A DNA stretch of 64,000 bases, from positions 124,001 to 188,000 of the forward strand of contig NZ_QNQU01000004.1 of NCBI RefSeq assembly GCF_003315595.1, read 5' to 3'. Numbering within the stretch: position 1 is the first letter of the stretch; every line of letters starts with the position of its first letter. The notes under the pieces are model-generated. The model made no database searches, had not been told where the DNA came from, and saw only the letters and a list, made by a program, of their open reading frames with translations. The position numbers and the translations under genes are program-made. The stretch is from Pedobacter miscanthi (GTDB lineage Bacteria; Bacteroidota; Bacteroidia; Sphingobacteriales; Sphingobacteriaceae). Of the stretch, positions 17,468 through 25,275 are shown in pieces.

Positions 17468-18250
17468 ATGAAAAAGCAGACCAAAATTATTCTAGGTGCA
17501 ATATCACTTGTTTTTTTACTTGCCTGGGTATTGGCTTACAAATTACATTGGTTTGGTGGTAAAACAGATGCTCAATTGGCCGATAGCATTGTAACAGATA
17601 CTGTTCAGCAGGCAGCTACTGTGGGAGAACCAATTTTAGTTCCCGTTAGTTCAACAGACGAGGAGAAAAAAGAAGTTATCATCGATTTTCCAACCAATGG
17701 AAATAAAGTGGAAGATTTTGTACCCCAAACCTATAAAATCGCCCTCGAAGCAAAAGGCTTGCTGGATAGCGACGACCTGGAAGATGCAGTCCTGGTTTTA
17801 CAGCATAAAACAGACAGTACAGCTAAACGGCCAACCTTAGTTTTGTTGAAGGAGCCTGGTGGTGGCTACCGCTTACACGCCACTTCGTGGGAGGCTATTG
17901 GTGCAGCCTATATTAATGGCGATTTTCCTCAGTATGATAACGAAGATATCAGCATCGATCAAAACAGAACCTTAGTGATATCAACCTATTCGATCGGACC
18001 TGTTGGCAATCGCGACACCAGATACCGTTTTATAAACAATGAACTCGAACTTGTTAATATGGAAACCTACAATCAGGGAGCGGGCGGGCAAACCAGAGCC
18101 GAATACGATATTTTAAACCATAAAATAACGGTTGAGGAAGTAAATACCATGAAAGAGGATATGCCTTCCACCTTAAGCCATGCTAAATTACCTCTAAATA
18201 AACATTATCTCTTTAAGGATATCGACCCAGTAACGGTTTTTTCCGAATAA
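17468..18250 (+). CDS. Membrane-anchored periplasmic protein, unknown function
   Basis: 260 aa. One N-terminal transmembrane segment (about 8-25) after a KKQTK start, then an acidic linker and a soluble domain (about 75-260). The stretch GLLDSDDLEDAVLVLQ resembles the Asp-rich repeats of FG-GAP-like proteins that read as D-x-D-x-D-x-x-D; a single such unit is visible. No catalytic motif was recognised. It precedes an SDR gene by 79 bp in the same direction. Export with the bulk in the periplasm is inferred from the lone N-terminal helix. Confidence 0.75.
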   Translation: MKKQTKIILGAISLVFLLAWVLAYKLHWFGGKTDAQLADSIVTDTVQQAATVGEPILVPVSSTDEEKKEVIIDFPTNGNKVEDFVPQTYKIALEAKGLLDSDDLEDAVLVLQHKTDSTAKRPTLVLLKEPGGGYRLHATSWEAIGAAYINGDFPQYDNEDISIDQNRTLVISTYSIGPVGNRDTRYRFINNELELVNMETYNQGAGGQTRAEYDILNHKITVEEVNTMKEDMPSTLSHAKLPLNKHYLFKDIDPVTVFSE

Positions 18251-18329
18251 GATCTGAACCGGAATTTAGCACGAATAGTGTGTTTTTTATTATTCACAAC
18301 AATCCTACCGGCTCGCGTGTTGTTTAGGT

Positions 18330-19748
18330 ATGAAAATATTGCTTACCGGTGCAACAGGTTATATCGGAAAACGTCTGTTGCCTGTTTTAGTCGAAGCTGG
18401 CCATGAAGTGATCTGTAGCGTAAGGGACATTGGCAGACTAAACGTCAAAAAATATCCTGAAGGACAGGTTAAGGTTGTTCAGGCAGATTTATTGGAGCCG
18501 GGTAGCCTCGAAGCATTACCTAAGGATATTGATATTGCCTATTACCTCGTACATTCTCTTGATTTAAGCGGCGATTTTAGCCAGCAGGAAAAACAATCTG
18601 CACAGAATTTCATTCATTATCTAAATGCTACTGCGGCCAGGCAATTAATTTATCTTGGGGGTATCACCAACGTGGAAAAACTCAGCCGGCACCTTTCCAG
18701 TCGTAAAGTTGTGGAAGAAGAACTTGCAAAAGGACAGATACCTCTTACTGCCCTGCGCGCGGGTATCATTATCGGTTCAGGTAGCGCTTCTTTTGAAATC
18801 ATCCGAGATCTGGTTGAAAAACTTCCCGTTATGATTGCGCCCAAATGGCTGGAAACTAAATGTCAGCCCATTGGTATACGGAATGTGGTTGAGTTTCTTT
18901 CAGGGGTGGTGGGAAAGGAATATACCTATAACAAACATTATGATATTTACGGACCTGATCTTTTAAGTTACAAAGAAATGCTGATGGGCTTTGCGCAGGT
19001 TAGGAAATTGAAACGCAGGATTATTATTGTTCCGGTATTCACGCCAAAACTCTCTTCATACTGGCTTTATTTTGTAACCTCAACGTCTTATACTTTAGCA
19101 AAAAACCTGGTCGAGAGTATGAAAATTGATGTCATACCGAAGCAGAATGACCTGACCTCCAGGCTATCGGTTAAGCTTTTGCCTTATAAAAAATCCATCG
19201 AACTGGCTTTTGAAAAGATTGAACAAAACCTGGTGCTTTCCCGCTGGGATGATGCCACAGGTGGAAGAATTTTTCGGGATGGGCTTCAACGGCATATCAA
19301 GGTGCCCAAATTTGGCGTATTTACAGATAAACAGCAGATGGAAGCTGTTGATGCTGAAAAAGCATTACAGCGTATTTTTGCCATAGGTGGCCGTAACGGA
19401 TGGTATTACGCCGATTGGTTATGGTCGTTCAGAGGATTTTTAGACCGGTTATTTGGTGGCGTTGGACTTCGCAGGGGAAGGAAAAATACCGATGATACTT
19501 CTGCAGGCGAAGCCCTGGACTTTTGGCGTGTGCTTTACGCGGATAAAAAGGAGAAACGACTACTATTGTATGCAGAGATGAAATTGCCTGGCGAAGCCTG
19601 GCTCGAATTCAGGATCGACGAATATAACGTTGCCCACCAGATTGCAACTTTCAGGCCTCTCGGTATTAGTGGAAGGCTTTACTGGTATGGCATGTTACCT
19701 TTTCATGTCTTTATTTTCAAGGGCATGCTGAGTAAGATCGTGAAGTAG
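18330..19748 (+). CDS. SDR-type NAD(P)-binding protein with C-terminal DUF2867
   Basis: 472 aa. The N-terminal Rossmann fold (about 1-290) opens with the nucleotide-binding motif TGATGYIGKRL (Gly-rich loop, residues 7-17) and has the YYLVHSL and QLIYLGGI strands of atypical SDRs such as NmrA/complex-I-like reductases. The C-terminal part (about 320-472) matches DUF2867, ending PFHVFIFKGML. This fusion is common in bacteria, and its substrate is not known. A Tyr-x3-Lys catalytic pair is not evident, as in other atypical SDRs. Nearly convergent with the DUF4142-like gene, 53 bp away. Confidence 0.88.
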   Translation: MKILLTGATGYIGKRLLPVLVEAGHEVICSVRDIGRLNVKKYPEGQVKVVQADLLEPGSLEALPKDIDIAYYLVHSLDLSGDFSQQEKQSAQNFIHYLNATAARQLIYLGGITNVEKLSRHLSSRKVVEEELAKGQIPLTALRAGIIIGSGSASFEIIRDLVEKLPVMIAPKWLETKCQPIGIRNVVEFLSGVVGKEYTYNKHYDIYGPDLLSYKEMLMGFAQVRKLKRRIIIVPVFTPKLSSYWLYFVTSTSYTLAKNLVESMKIDVIPKQNDLTSRLSVKLLPYKKSIELAFEKIEQNLVLSRWDDATGGRIFRDGLQRHIKVPKFGVFTDKQQMEAVDAEKALQRIFAIGGRNGWYYADWLWSFRGFLDRLFGGVGLRRGRKNTDDTSAGEALDFWRVLYADKKEKRLLLYAEMKLPGEAWLEFRIDEYNVAHQIATFRPLGISGRLYWYGMLPFHVFIFKGMLSKIVK

Positions 19749-19801
19749 GCAGTGCGTTAGAAAGCATCTTTTTGACGTACTTCCCCCATTCAAGAAGTTT
19801 A

Positions 19802-20440
19802 TTAAATTTTAGTTGATCTTAACTTACCTAAATACTTTTTGGCAAAGGCTGATATTTCACTGTCCTTAGAGGCCGAAGCCCTGCTCAATAATTTTTCTGC
19901 TATCGGACGGTCACTGATTAGCAAGTTACGGTACGTTATGTCGAAAGTATTTCCTTTAAGTTTTGCCAGACTTTCTACCAACGCATTACTTGCCCCATCG
20001 TTTATGCCTTTAGGTGTTGTTTTTACCATGCCGCTATTTCCTGCCTCTCCTCCAGCATTGCTGAGCCTAGAAGTGTCTCTCATATTTTCAGGGCTAGAAT
20101 CAACACGTCCATCAGGTCGCTGACCACCTTCGGGAAGCGTACCTGCCAATTGTATCGATTTCTTCTTAGCGAGAACTTTTAGTTCATCGCTAAAACCACT
20201 TAAGGTTACCGATATCCTGTTTCCCCACTCTTTTGTGCTGTTGCCTTGTTTTGCCGCAAGACTTGCTGCCCTGAGCTGTTTGCTGCAGAGTGCATTGAGC
20301 TCATTGAGTGTTGCAGCATCATTAGCCTGGAAAATGATTTTAGTATCGTATGCTGTTTTCGTTTTTACCTGGTTACCAGGGTTGGTAAACAATACCGTTG
20401 CAGCTAGTAAAATGGCATTTGAATTGAATAAATTCATCAT
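19802..20440 (-). CDS. DUF4142-like secreted protein
   Basis: 212 aa. A hydrophobic N-terminus (about 5-20) acts as a signal peptide. Two helical segments, AATLNELNALCSKQLRAA and TYRNLLISDRPIAEKLLSRA, fit the four-helix, ferritin-like DUF4142 pattern in which an insert separates helix pairs. Here the insert (about 95-155) is Gly/Ser/Asn-rich and looks disordered. DUF4142 proteins are exported and often stress-related in Bacteroidota, but the biochemical role is unknown. Upstream lies a long gene-free region. Confidence 0.65.
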   Translation of the reverse strand: MMNLFNSNAILLAATVLFTNPGNQVKTKTAYDTKIIFQANDAATLNELNALCSKQLRAASLAAKQGNSTKEWGNRISVTLSGFSDELKVLAKKKSIQLAGTLPEGGQRPDGRVDSSPENMRDTSRLSNAGGEAGNSGMVKTTPKGINDGASNALVESLAKLKGNTFDITYRNLLISDRPIAEKLLSRASASKDSEISAFAKKYLGKLRSTKI

Positions 20441-21433
20441 GGTTAAAATTTTGATATACAGTTATAACATGGGTAAAGGGTATTGGTTTTGATTTTTAAT
20501 GGAAACATCCTGCTGCTAATATCCTTTTTAGAAAATTTCTCTGCTTCATTACCGGTTCTGATCAATGTATGCAAGCGGCCTATTAAAGTTTTATCAGGAT
20601 ATTTAAATCTTCTCCGCAGGCTCAATAGCCAAAGGGATCAATTCGTATATTGTTGGTGTAAATTCGAGATAATAAAGTAGAGCTGATCAGTCCGCAGATA
20701 AGTATGAGGGCAAGCGGAGAGATAAGCGGATCGCTTGATTTGCAACTGGTACCAATCCACTAATGGCTAATCAAATGTAAAATGTCAGGAAATTGAGCCA
20801 TCAGAGATGGGAAAAATTTGGCTAACCTAAAAGATATTGACTTGGTAAATCCAATTTAGAAGAGGTATATAGATTTGTGTATTTCCGCCCAGCCAGGCTT
20901 TAGTACAGTATCTCCGTTCTCCTTAATTCCGGCCTAATAAATTTTTTGGGCTCCACCGACCAAGCCAACTTACTGGCTTCCAAAGAAAAATTTTCAGCCG
21001 GCGTTTTTTGGTTCTTTTTGACGCCAAAAAGAAGGAGCCCTTCGGCGGCGGCGAGCCGAGGCAAGACTGTGCCGAGGGACAAATAAAAATCAATTAGAAT
21101 TTTGGTCGGTGTGATGCCAATAGATAACTATTTTATGCGCTATTAGTTAAAGCTTTAGCTATTTGTGTAGCTGAAATGATTGATCAGAAATGATAAAATG
21201 AGTAGCTATAAATAAAATCATAAAAAAAACGAGTTGCTAATAGTAACTGGTTTTTGTACAATTTCTTTTTGGTCGTCATCTTGTTTAATTTTAACGAAAA
21301 ATGAAAGTTTTGGCGTTTTTATTTCTGTTAATTTACACTGTCACTATTAGAAACCGGTTAAATTTATTTGAAACTGTAGCGCCCGGAGCGTATAATACGT
21401 TTTAATGCTAAAACCAATATCCTAACCAGATCA
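20441..21433. other. Gene-free region of about 1 kb
   Basis: No supportable gene in either strand. A TA-N2-TTTG-like box on the + strand (tagatttg, 20870-20877) precedes a GC-richer segment at 20887-21083, listed separately as a repeat. The remainder is AT-rich. Short open frames here look like chance. No tRNA was recognised. It presumably also carries the promoters of the flanking DUF4142-like (-) and lipoprotein (+) genes. Confidence 0.5.
20887..21083. repeat. Probable dispersed intergenic repeat
   Basis: A GC-richer block in an AT-rich gap. It contains ttttttggttctttttgacgccaaaaag and then a Gly/Arg-codon-like stretch, ggcggcggcgagccgagg. The minus strand stays open for about 60 codons, giving FGVKKNQKTPAENFSLEAS, a peptide string I recall from many short hypothetical ORFs in Sphingobacteriaceae. 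That suggests a repeated DNA element rather than a gene. Only one copy is present in this window, so the repeat status rests on memory. Confidence 0.45.
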
Positions 21434-22102
21434 ATGAAAAAATTATTACCGATAATGTTATTGCTGATTGTGATATCAGCATGTAAAAAAGAAAAACAGG
21501 GAGATTATTCGGAAACAATCACTACCGGTGAGAAATGGGGGATTAAAATAGGCAGTACACAGGCTGAGGTATATGCCCAATTGCAGAAAGCCGGTCCAAC
21601 GCTCGATTTTCGATCACTGGGCATTTATGGCCGCAGGCCTTATACTTCTCCTGAAAAACCTGCTGAGATTATCCAGTTTTACTATGCACTTACCATTTAC
21701 AGCAGTACCGGAACATTAGACCGTGCAGTATTTCTTTTTAACGGCGATAAAGTAAAAGAAATTACAGTGGGTGGAGGACTTACCTCGGGAGTTACTAAAT
21801 GGCCTGACGGAGCGGCCGATGATACGGCCATCAAGGTAGATGACCCGGTTAGCGCAATAGGAGCAAAGTTGTTAAAAATCCACCAGCTGCCGGCATATAG
21901 TAGTTATGGATTTGTACTTTCTGATAAACCATTAAATAAACCTTACGATCCCGATCTGAACAATTACAATGACTGGCAATTTGTATTTTCTGATTTCGTA
22001 AGCTCGAGTGTTAGCGGAACCTCAACGGTAAAACTGCATTTTAATGCCGGCAAACTCGAACGTATTGAACATGACTACCGGGAGGCACAGATATTTAACT
22101 AA
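21434..22102 (+). CDS. Lipoprotein of unknown function
   Basis: 222 aa. Lipobox ISAC with Cys17, followed by KKEKQGDYSE. The mature part begins GEKWGIKIGSTQAEVYAQLQKAG, a layout resembling SmpA/BamE-like domains in which a G-S-T/M-x-x-E/Q-V turn precedes a helix. The similarity is slight and I do not assign the family. It stands alone and ends in a bidirectional terminator shared with the convergent GIN gene. Confidence 0.75.
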   Translation: MKKLLPIMLLLIVISACKKEKQGDYSETITTGEKWGIKIGSTQAEVYAQLQKAGPTLDFRSLGIYGRRPYTSPEKPAEIIQFYYALTIYSSTGTLDRAVFLFNGDKVKEITVGGGLTSGVTKWPDGAADDTAIKVDDPVSAIGAKLLKIHQLPAYSSYGFVLSDKPLNKPYDPDLNNYNDWQFVFSDFVSSSVSGTSTVKLHFNAGKLERIEHDYREAQIFN

Positions 22103-22124
22103 ACCTCGAAAAGATTTAAAAAGA

Positions 22125-22156
22125 AAAAGGCGGCAAATTATATTTTACCGCCTTTT
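22125..22156. terminator. Bidirectional intrinsic terminator
   Basis: Stem aaaaggcgg / ccgcctttt around a 14-base AT-rich loop. It works in both directions because A-runs and T-runs flank the stem. It lies between the + strand lipoprotein stop (22102) and the - strand GIN gene stop (22176). Confidence 0.85.
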
Positions 22157-22175
22157 ATATATATGTTGTGATGGC

Positions 22176-22769
22176 TTATTTTGACAATGCTGCAACTTGA
22201 AGCGATTGTGGCGTATTCATCTCAGTTTTTAAAGCTGCAAAACGGTCTAAATTTAATTTTTGTGTTTTGCCCATTACTAAAATGTGGTTTTGTGTTGCAC
22301 CTTTCAGTTTGAGGTCAGAGTTACCTTCAATTACGGTATATAAGCTTTCTGTATTTGAATTGATTTCGGCTACTGCGTTTTCTGATAAAAACACCTGAAG
22401 ATATTTGGTATCCAATTTACCTTCTGTTTTTACGATTGCATTTTCAGATGCCTGTACTCTGTAAATGTTTTTTACATAAACTGTAATTTTTGCTGCTTCT
22501 TTACTATCCGAAGAAATTTTTAAAGCATGGCCATCCTGGATTACTTTTACTTTTCCTGTATTGTCGTTATCATAACTTACACCTTCTTTCTGGCGCTGAA
22601 CTAATGTTACTTCTACATTCCCGCTTACCACAACTTTACTGAAATTATTTGGCGCCGAAACTTTTGTTGGTTGTTTTTCATCAGCCATTACGCTTGTTGA
22701 GAAGATAGATGATGTTAAAATGATTGCTGCTAAAAGCGATTTTGTAAGGGTTTTGATTGAGGTTTTCAT
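22176..22769 (-). CDS. GIN-domain (DUF2807) secreted protein, copy A
   Basis: 197 aa from the ATG at 22769. This start matches the paralogue at 24397-24996; an upstream frame extension to 22838 would break the signal peptide. The signal peptide ends near VMADEK. The rest is the GIN/DUF2807 beta-helix (about 38-170): APNNFSKVVVSGNVEVTLVQ, then repeated strands such as YRVQASENAIVKTEGKL. GIN domains are found in putative adhesin heads of Bacteroidota; function is poorly known. Its control region repeats that of copy B, including a direct-repeat element and a -35/-10-like pair. Confidence 0.85.
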   Translation of the reverse strand: MKTSIKTLTKSLLAAIILTSSIFSTSVMADEKQPTKVSAPNNFSKVVVSGNVEVTLVQRQKEGVSYDNDNTGKVKVIQDGHALKISSDSKEAAKITVYVKNIYRVQASENAIVKTEGKLDTKYLQVFLSENAVAEINSNTESLYTVIEGNSDLKLKGATQNHILVMGKTQKLNLDRFAALKTEMNTPQSLQVAALSK

Positions 22770-22821
22770 AATGCTGTTATTTATATGTTTTATAATATTT
22801 TGTTCCTGTTTTTGTAGATAA

Positions 22822-22847
22822 GACGCAGGCACACGCAAAACGTTGCA
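22822..22847 (-). promoter_or_regulatory. Candidate ECF-type promoter of GIN copy A
   Basis: On the minus strand: TGCAAC, exactly 16 bp, then CGTC, 52 bp before the start codon. This matches the TGAAAC-N16-CGTN logic of ECF sigma promoters. The same arrangement occurs before copy B. Alternative reading: an operator centred on the AACGTT core. Confidence 0.45.
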
Positions 22848-22860
22848 CCATAAAACAGGC

Positions 22861-22895
22861 TATTATACCAACACAGCGAAATCCTCGACGAACGG
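22861..22895 (-). promoter_or_regulatory. Direct-repeat activator site (LytTR-like) of GIN copy A
   Basis: A 35 bp block, 31 of 35 identical to 25087-25121, ending 13 bp upstream of the -35-like hexamer in both copies. On the minus strand it holds two 9-bp direct repeats, GCCGTTCGT and TGTGTTGGT, separated by 12 bp. This is the spacing and GTTNGT core known for LytTR-domain response regulators (AgrA/VirR type). The regulator itself is not in the window. Confidence 0.5.
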
Positions 22896-23000
22896 CCGAT
22901 ATAAATAGTCGAAAAGATGAAATTATTTTTTAGAAGATTTTAATGGTTAGCTTAGAGGCCAGAAGGAGGTAATGAGAAGAGTAATATTTTAGAAGGTGTA

Positions 23001-23540
23001 TTAAGGATTAATTTCTAGGACGTAAAAATTCATCGTCATTTTATTTTTTGGTCTATAAGTAGAGTCGTCTGATTTGGCGTTTTTCAGGAATTCCTCTTTA
23101 TTGTATGATGCTACAAATTTATTTAACGAATCTTTAACTTGGATTTTAAAATTATTTGGGAAATAGGTGCTATCGCCCACCTCAACAGGTAACATGTGTT
23201 GTGAGGAATGGTATGGTCCTGTAGTTAAATTTAAGGTATCACTTACCTTTTGAATTTTATTTTCCTTTTTGCATGTATAAGAAATAATTATTTTACGGCT
23301 GGTTTGGGCAAGATTTTTCACGTATAACCACTTGTAACGTGCAGCTTCTTCAGCATTTCTTTCTCTGGGGTCGGTTGAAGTAAGATAAAGCACGGCGGCT
23401 ATTGCAATAAAAAGAACAACTATTCCGGCTAACAGCCCAACGGTACCAATAATTTTAACTTTTAAAGATTTATTCCTGAAAATTAAAAAATTTGCAAGCA
23501 GCAATATAGCGAAAATACAAAAGAGGAAATAAATAGTCAT
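23001..23540 (-). CDS. Membrane protein with soluble C-terminal domain, unknown function
   Basis: 179 aa and not recognised. Two transmembrane helices are visible (about 2-20 and 30-55), followed by a soluble domain of about 120 residues containing SYTCKKENK and a pattern of beta-strands. It lies 11 bp downstream of the lipoprotein gene at 23552-24274, so the two form a pair, and both sit between the two GIN paralogues. Location in the inner membrane with the C-terminus outside is an inference from the helix order. Confidence 0.7.
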   Translation of the reverse strand: MTIYFLFCIFAILLLANFLIFRNKSLKVKIIGTVGLLAGIVVLFIAIAAVLYLTSTDPRERNAEEAARYKWLYVKNLAQTSRKIIISYTCKKENKIQKVSDTLNLTTGPYHSSQHMLPVEVGDSTYFPNNFKIQVKDSLNKFVASYNKEEFLKNAKSDDSTYRPKNKMTMNFYVLEINP

Positions 23541-23551
23541 AATGTTAGGTT

Positions 23552-24274
23552 TTAACGGTCAAACTCAACTAAACTATCGTTGGGTAAATCATATTCATAA
23601 AGTTTATCCAGTTCGTTGTCGAAGTATAACCACTGTACAGTGTTAAGGCGGTGTTCTTCCGTTCCGGCAATTCCAATAAGCATATATTCCTTATCAGCCC
23701 TTATTTGTTTTTCGATAGAATAATTTATTTCATCACGATTTTTAACAAGCAATTGTAACTGTTCGTTTTTCGAATTGGCTATGTAATATTCTACCAGAGT
23801 GTAAAGTTTATCCAGATAGGATTTTGAATAATCCTCTTCTTGCGGCCAGTGATACTTTAAGGCTTCATTATAGTTTTTCCTGAATTTTGAAACATTACCG
23901 TCTTTTAGTTTTTTAACCGATACAATCTTTTCTGCTTGCTGTGGGGTATCTCCATCGCCTGCTACATAAATGGTATCAGTTTTCCAGGTTACTTCAATAA
24001 TATCGCCTCTTAACAGGTTTCTATCCTCGTTATCGTCATTAATAAAAGATAATGTTTCATTTTTCCTGCGCGCTGTTAGCAGAAAATAATCGCCATCATC
24101 AATATAGCCTACAAATTCCATAATTTCTTGGTGTGGTGTTTGGTGATCGGCTGTCTTTTTTACTTCAGCTTCTCTCTTCACTGTATCGGAAACTACAGGT
24201 TTGTTCTTCTTTTGTGTATTAGAATGGCATGAAATACAGGTGAATACAAATAAGATTTTCCAGATATTTTTCAT
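23552..24274 (-). CDS. Lipoprotein of unknown function
   Basis: 240 aa. Lipobox CISC at Cys16, then a Lys-rich linker (about 17-48). The region FVGYIDDGDYFLLTARRKNETLSFINDDN looks like a small beta-barrel, with downstream LLRGDIIEVTWKTDTIYVAGDGD. The last third is helical. No family was recognised. It begins a two-gene unit with the membrane protein at 23001-23540. Confidence 0.72.
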   Translation of the reverse strand: MKNIWKILFVFTCISCHSNTQKKNKPVVSDTVKREAEVKKTADHQTPHQEIMEFVGYIDDGDYFLLTARRKNETLSFINDDNEDRNLLRGDIIEVTWKTDTIYVAGDGDTPQQAEKIVSVKKLKDGNVSKFRKNYNEALKYHWPQEEDYSKSYLDKLYTLVEYYIANSKNEQLQLLVKNRDEINYSIEKQIRADKEYMLIGIAGTEEHRLNTVQWLYFDNELDKLYEYDLPNDSLVEFDR

Positions 24275-24345
24275 TGGTTGATCGCTATAATTTATTTTTC
24301 CGGATGATCTGTAAATATATGTTTTGAAACCGAAAAATCAGGTTA

Positions 24346-24375
24346 CAAAAAAAGCGACAACCAGGTGCCGCTTTT
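24346..24375 (-). terminator. Intrinsic terminator after GIN copy B
   Basis: Read on the minus strand: stem aaagcggca / ttgtcgcttt with one G-T pair and a short loop, followed by a run of seven T. It lies 21 bp after the copy B stop codon, so the pair at 23552-24274 should have its own promoter. Confidence 0.75.
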
Positions 24376-24396
24376 AAAAATATGATGGAGTAATTG

Positions 24397-24996
24397 TTAT
24401 TTAGATAAAGCAGCAGTTTGAAGGCTGCTTGCAACCGGTGATCTCATTTCTGTTTTTGAAGCAGCGAATTTATCAAGGTTCAGTTTTGGGGTACTTCCCA
24501 TTACAAGGTTATGGTTTTGTGTGGCACCGCTCAATTTTAAATCGGCATTACCTTCCATCACGGTATATAAACTTTCGGTTTTAGAGTTGATTTTTGCAAC
24601 AGCATTTCCGGTTAAAAATACCTGAAGATATTTTACATTCAGTTTTCCTTCTGTTTTTACAACTGCATCATCAGCAGCCTGTACCCTGTAGATATTTTTT
24701 ACATAAACTGTAATTTTTGCAGGACTGTTGTTGGTTGAGGTAATTTTTAGTGCCGATCCGTCTTGTATTACTTTTACATTACCAGTATTATCATCTGTAT
24801 AACTTACACTTTCGGTACCACTCTGGATCAGGGTTACTTCTACATTTCCGTTTACCACTACTTTATCGAAGTTTTTTGGTGCCGACATTTTAACCGGTTG
24901 TTTTTCGCCAGCCATTACATTTGAACTGAAGATTGAAGCGCTTAAAACTAAAGCTGCCATTAATGATTTTGCTGAGGTTGAGAATAAAGTTTTCAT
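24397..24996 (-). CDS. GIN-domain (DUF2807) secreted protein, copy B
   Basis: 199 aa, a close paralogue of the protein at 22176-22769: same signal peptide layout (cut near VMAGEK) and the same GIN beta-helix with APKNFDKVVVNGNVEVTLIQ and the strand FKLN-type repeats, ending in SLQTAALSK where copy A ends SLQVAALSK. GIN proteins are exported and suspected to act in surface adhesion or envelope stress. The control region is duplicated too. The two genes flank an unrelated two-gene unit, which argues for duplication followed by insertion, or the reverse. Confidence 0.86.
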   Translation of the reverse strand: MKTLFSTSAKSLMAALVLSASIFSSNVMAGEKQPVKMSAPKNFDKVVVNGNVEVTLIQSGTESVSYTDDNTGNVKVIQDGSALKITSTNNSPAKITVYVKNIYRVQAADDAVVKTEGKLNVKYLQVFLTGNAVAKINSKTESLYTVMEGNADLKLSGATQNHNLVMGSTPKLNLDKFAASKTEMRSPVASSLQTAALSK

Positions 24997-25047
24997 AATG
25001 TTTTTATTTATATTTTTAATTAATAATTTGTGATTGTTTGATAATGA

Positions 25048-25073
25048 GACGCAGCCATTCGGGAAACGTTTCA
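25048..25073 (-). promoter_or_regulatory. Candidate ECF-type promoter of GIN copy B
   Basis: On the minus strand: TGAAAC, 16 bp, CGTC, 51 bp before the ATG. TGAAAC-N16-CGTC is a good match to SigW-like ECF promoters. It occupies the same place as the site before copy A although the 16 bp between boxes differs. The -35 box overlaps a perfect palindrome, gaaacgtttc, so an operator is an alternative. Confidence 0.5.
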
Positions 25074-25086
25074 GCGGTTTTGCCCG

Positions 25087-25121
25087 TATTATACCAACGC
25101 TGTGAAATTCTCGACGAACGG
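25087..25121 (-). promoter_or_regulatory. Direct-repeat activator site (LytTR-like) of GIN copy B
   Basis: Minus-strand 9-bp direct repeats CCCGTTCGT and AGCGTTGGT separated by 12 bp, 13 bp upstream of the -35-like box. 31 of 35 bases are shared with the element before copy A. The arrangement is that of LytTR response-regulator operators. Confidence 0.5.
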
Positions 25122-25240
25122 GTTTTAAAATCGGGCGAAAAACAGTTCATTTTTTAATTAAAATTCCTTAGTTGAAAAATTTATGGCTGCAGTAACACAA
25201 GAATTAACATTAATGGAATAATAGCTTAATCAGCTGTTAA

Positions 25241-25248
25241 TACTTTTG
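25241..25248 (+). promoter_or_regulatory. Bacteroidota -7 promoter box (TACTTTTG)
   Basis: Exact match to TA-N2-TTTG, 27 bp before the ATG of the glycerophosphodiesterase gene. No clear -33 TTTG is visible at the usual distance. A transcription start about 7 bp downstream would give a leader of about 20 bases. Confidence 0.55.
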
Positions 25249-25275
25249 CGCGTAAATCCCATTATCCTTATTCGT

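Noticed and set aside
20900..21082. Minus-strand 60-codon open frame in the 1 kb gap
   Set aside because: It coincides with the GC-richer repeat-like block, has no signal peptide or domain, and similar strings are known as spurious ORFs; treated as a repeat.
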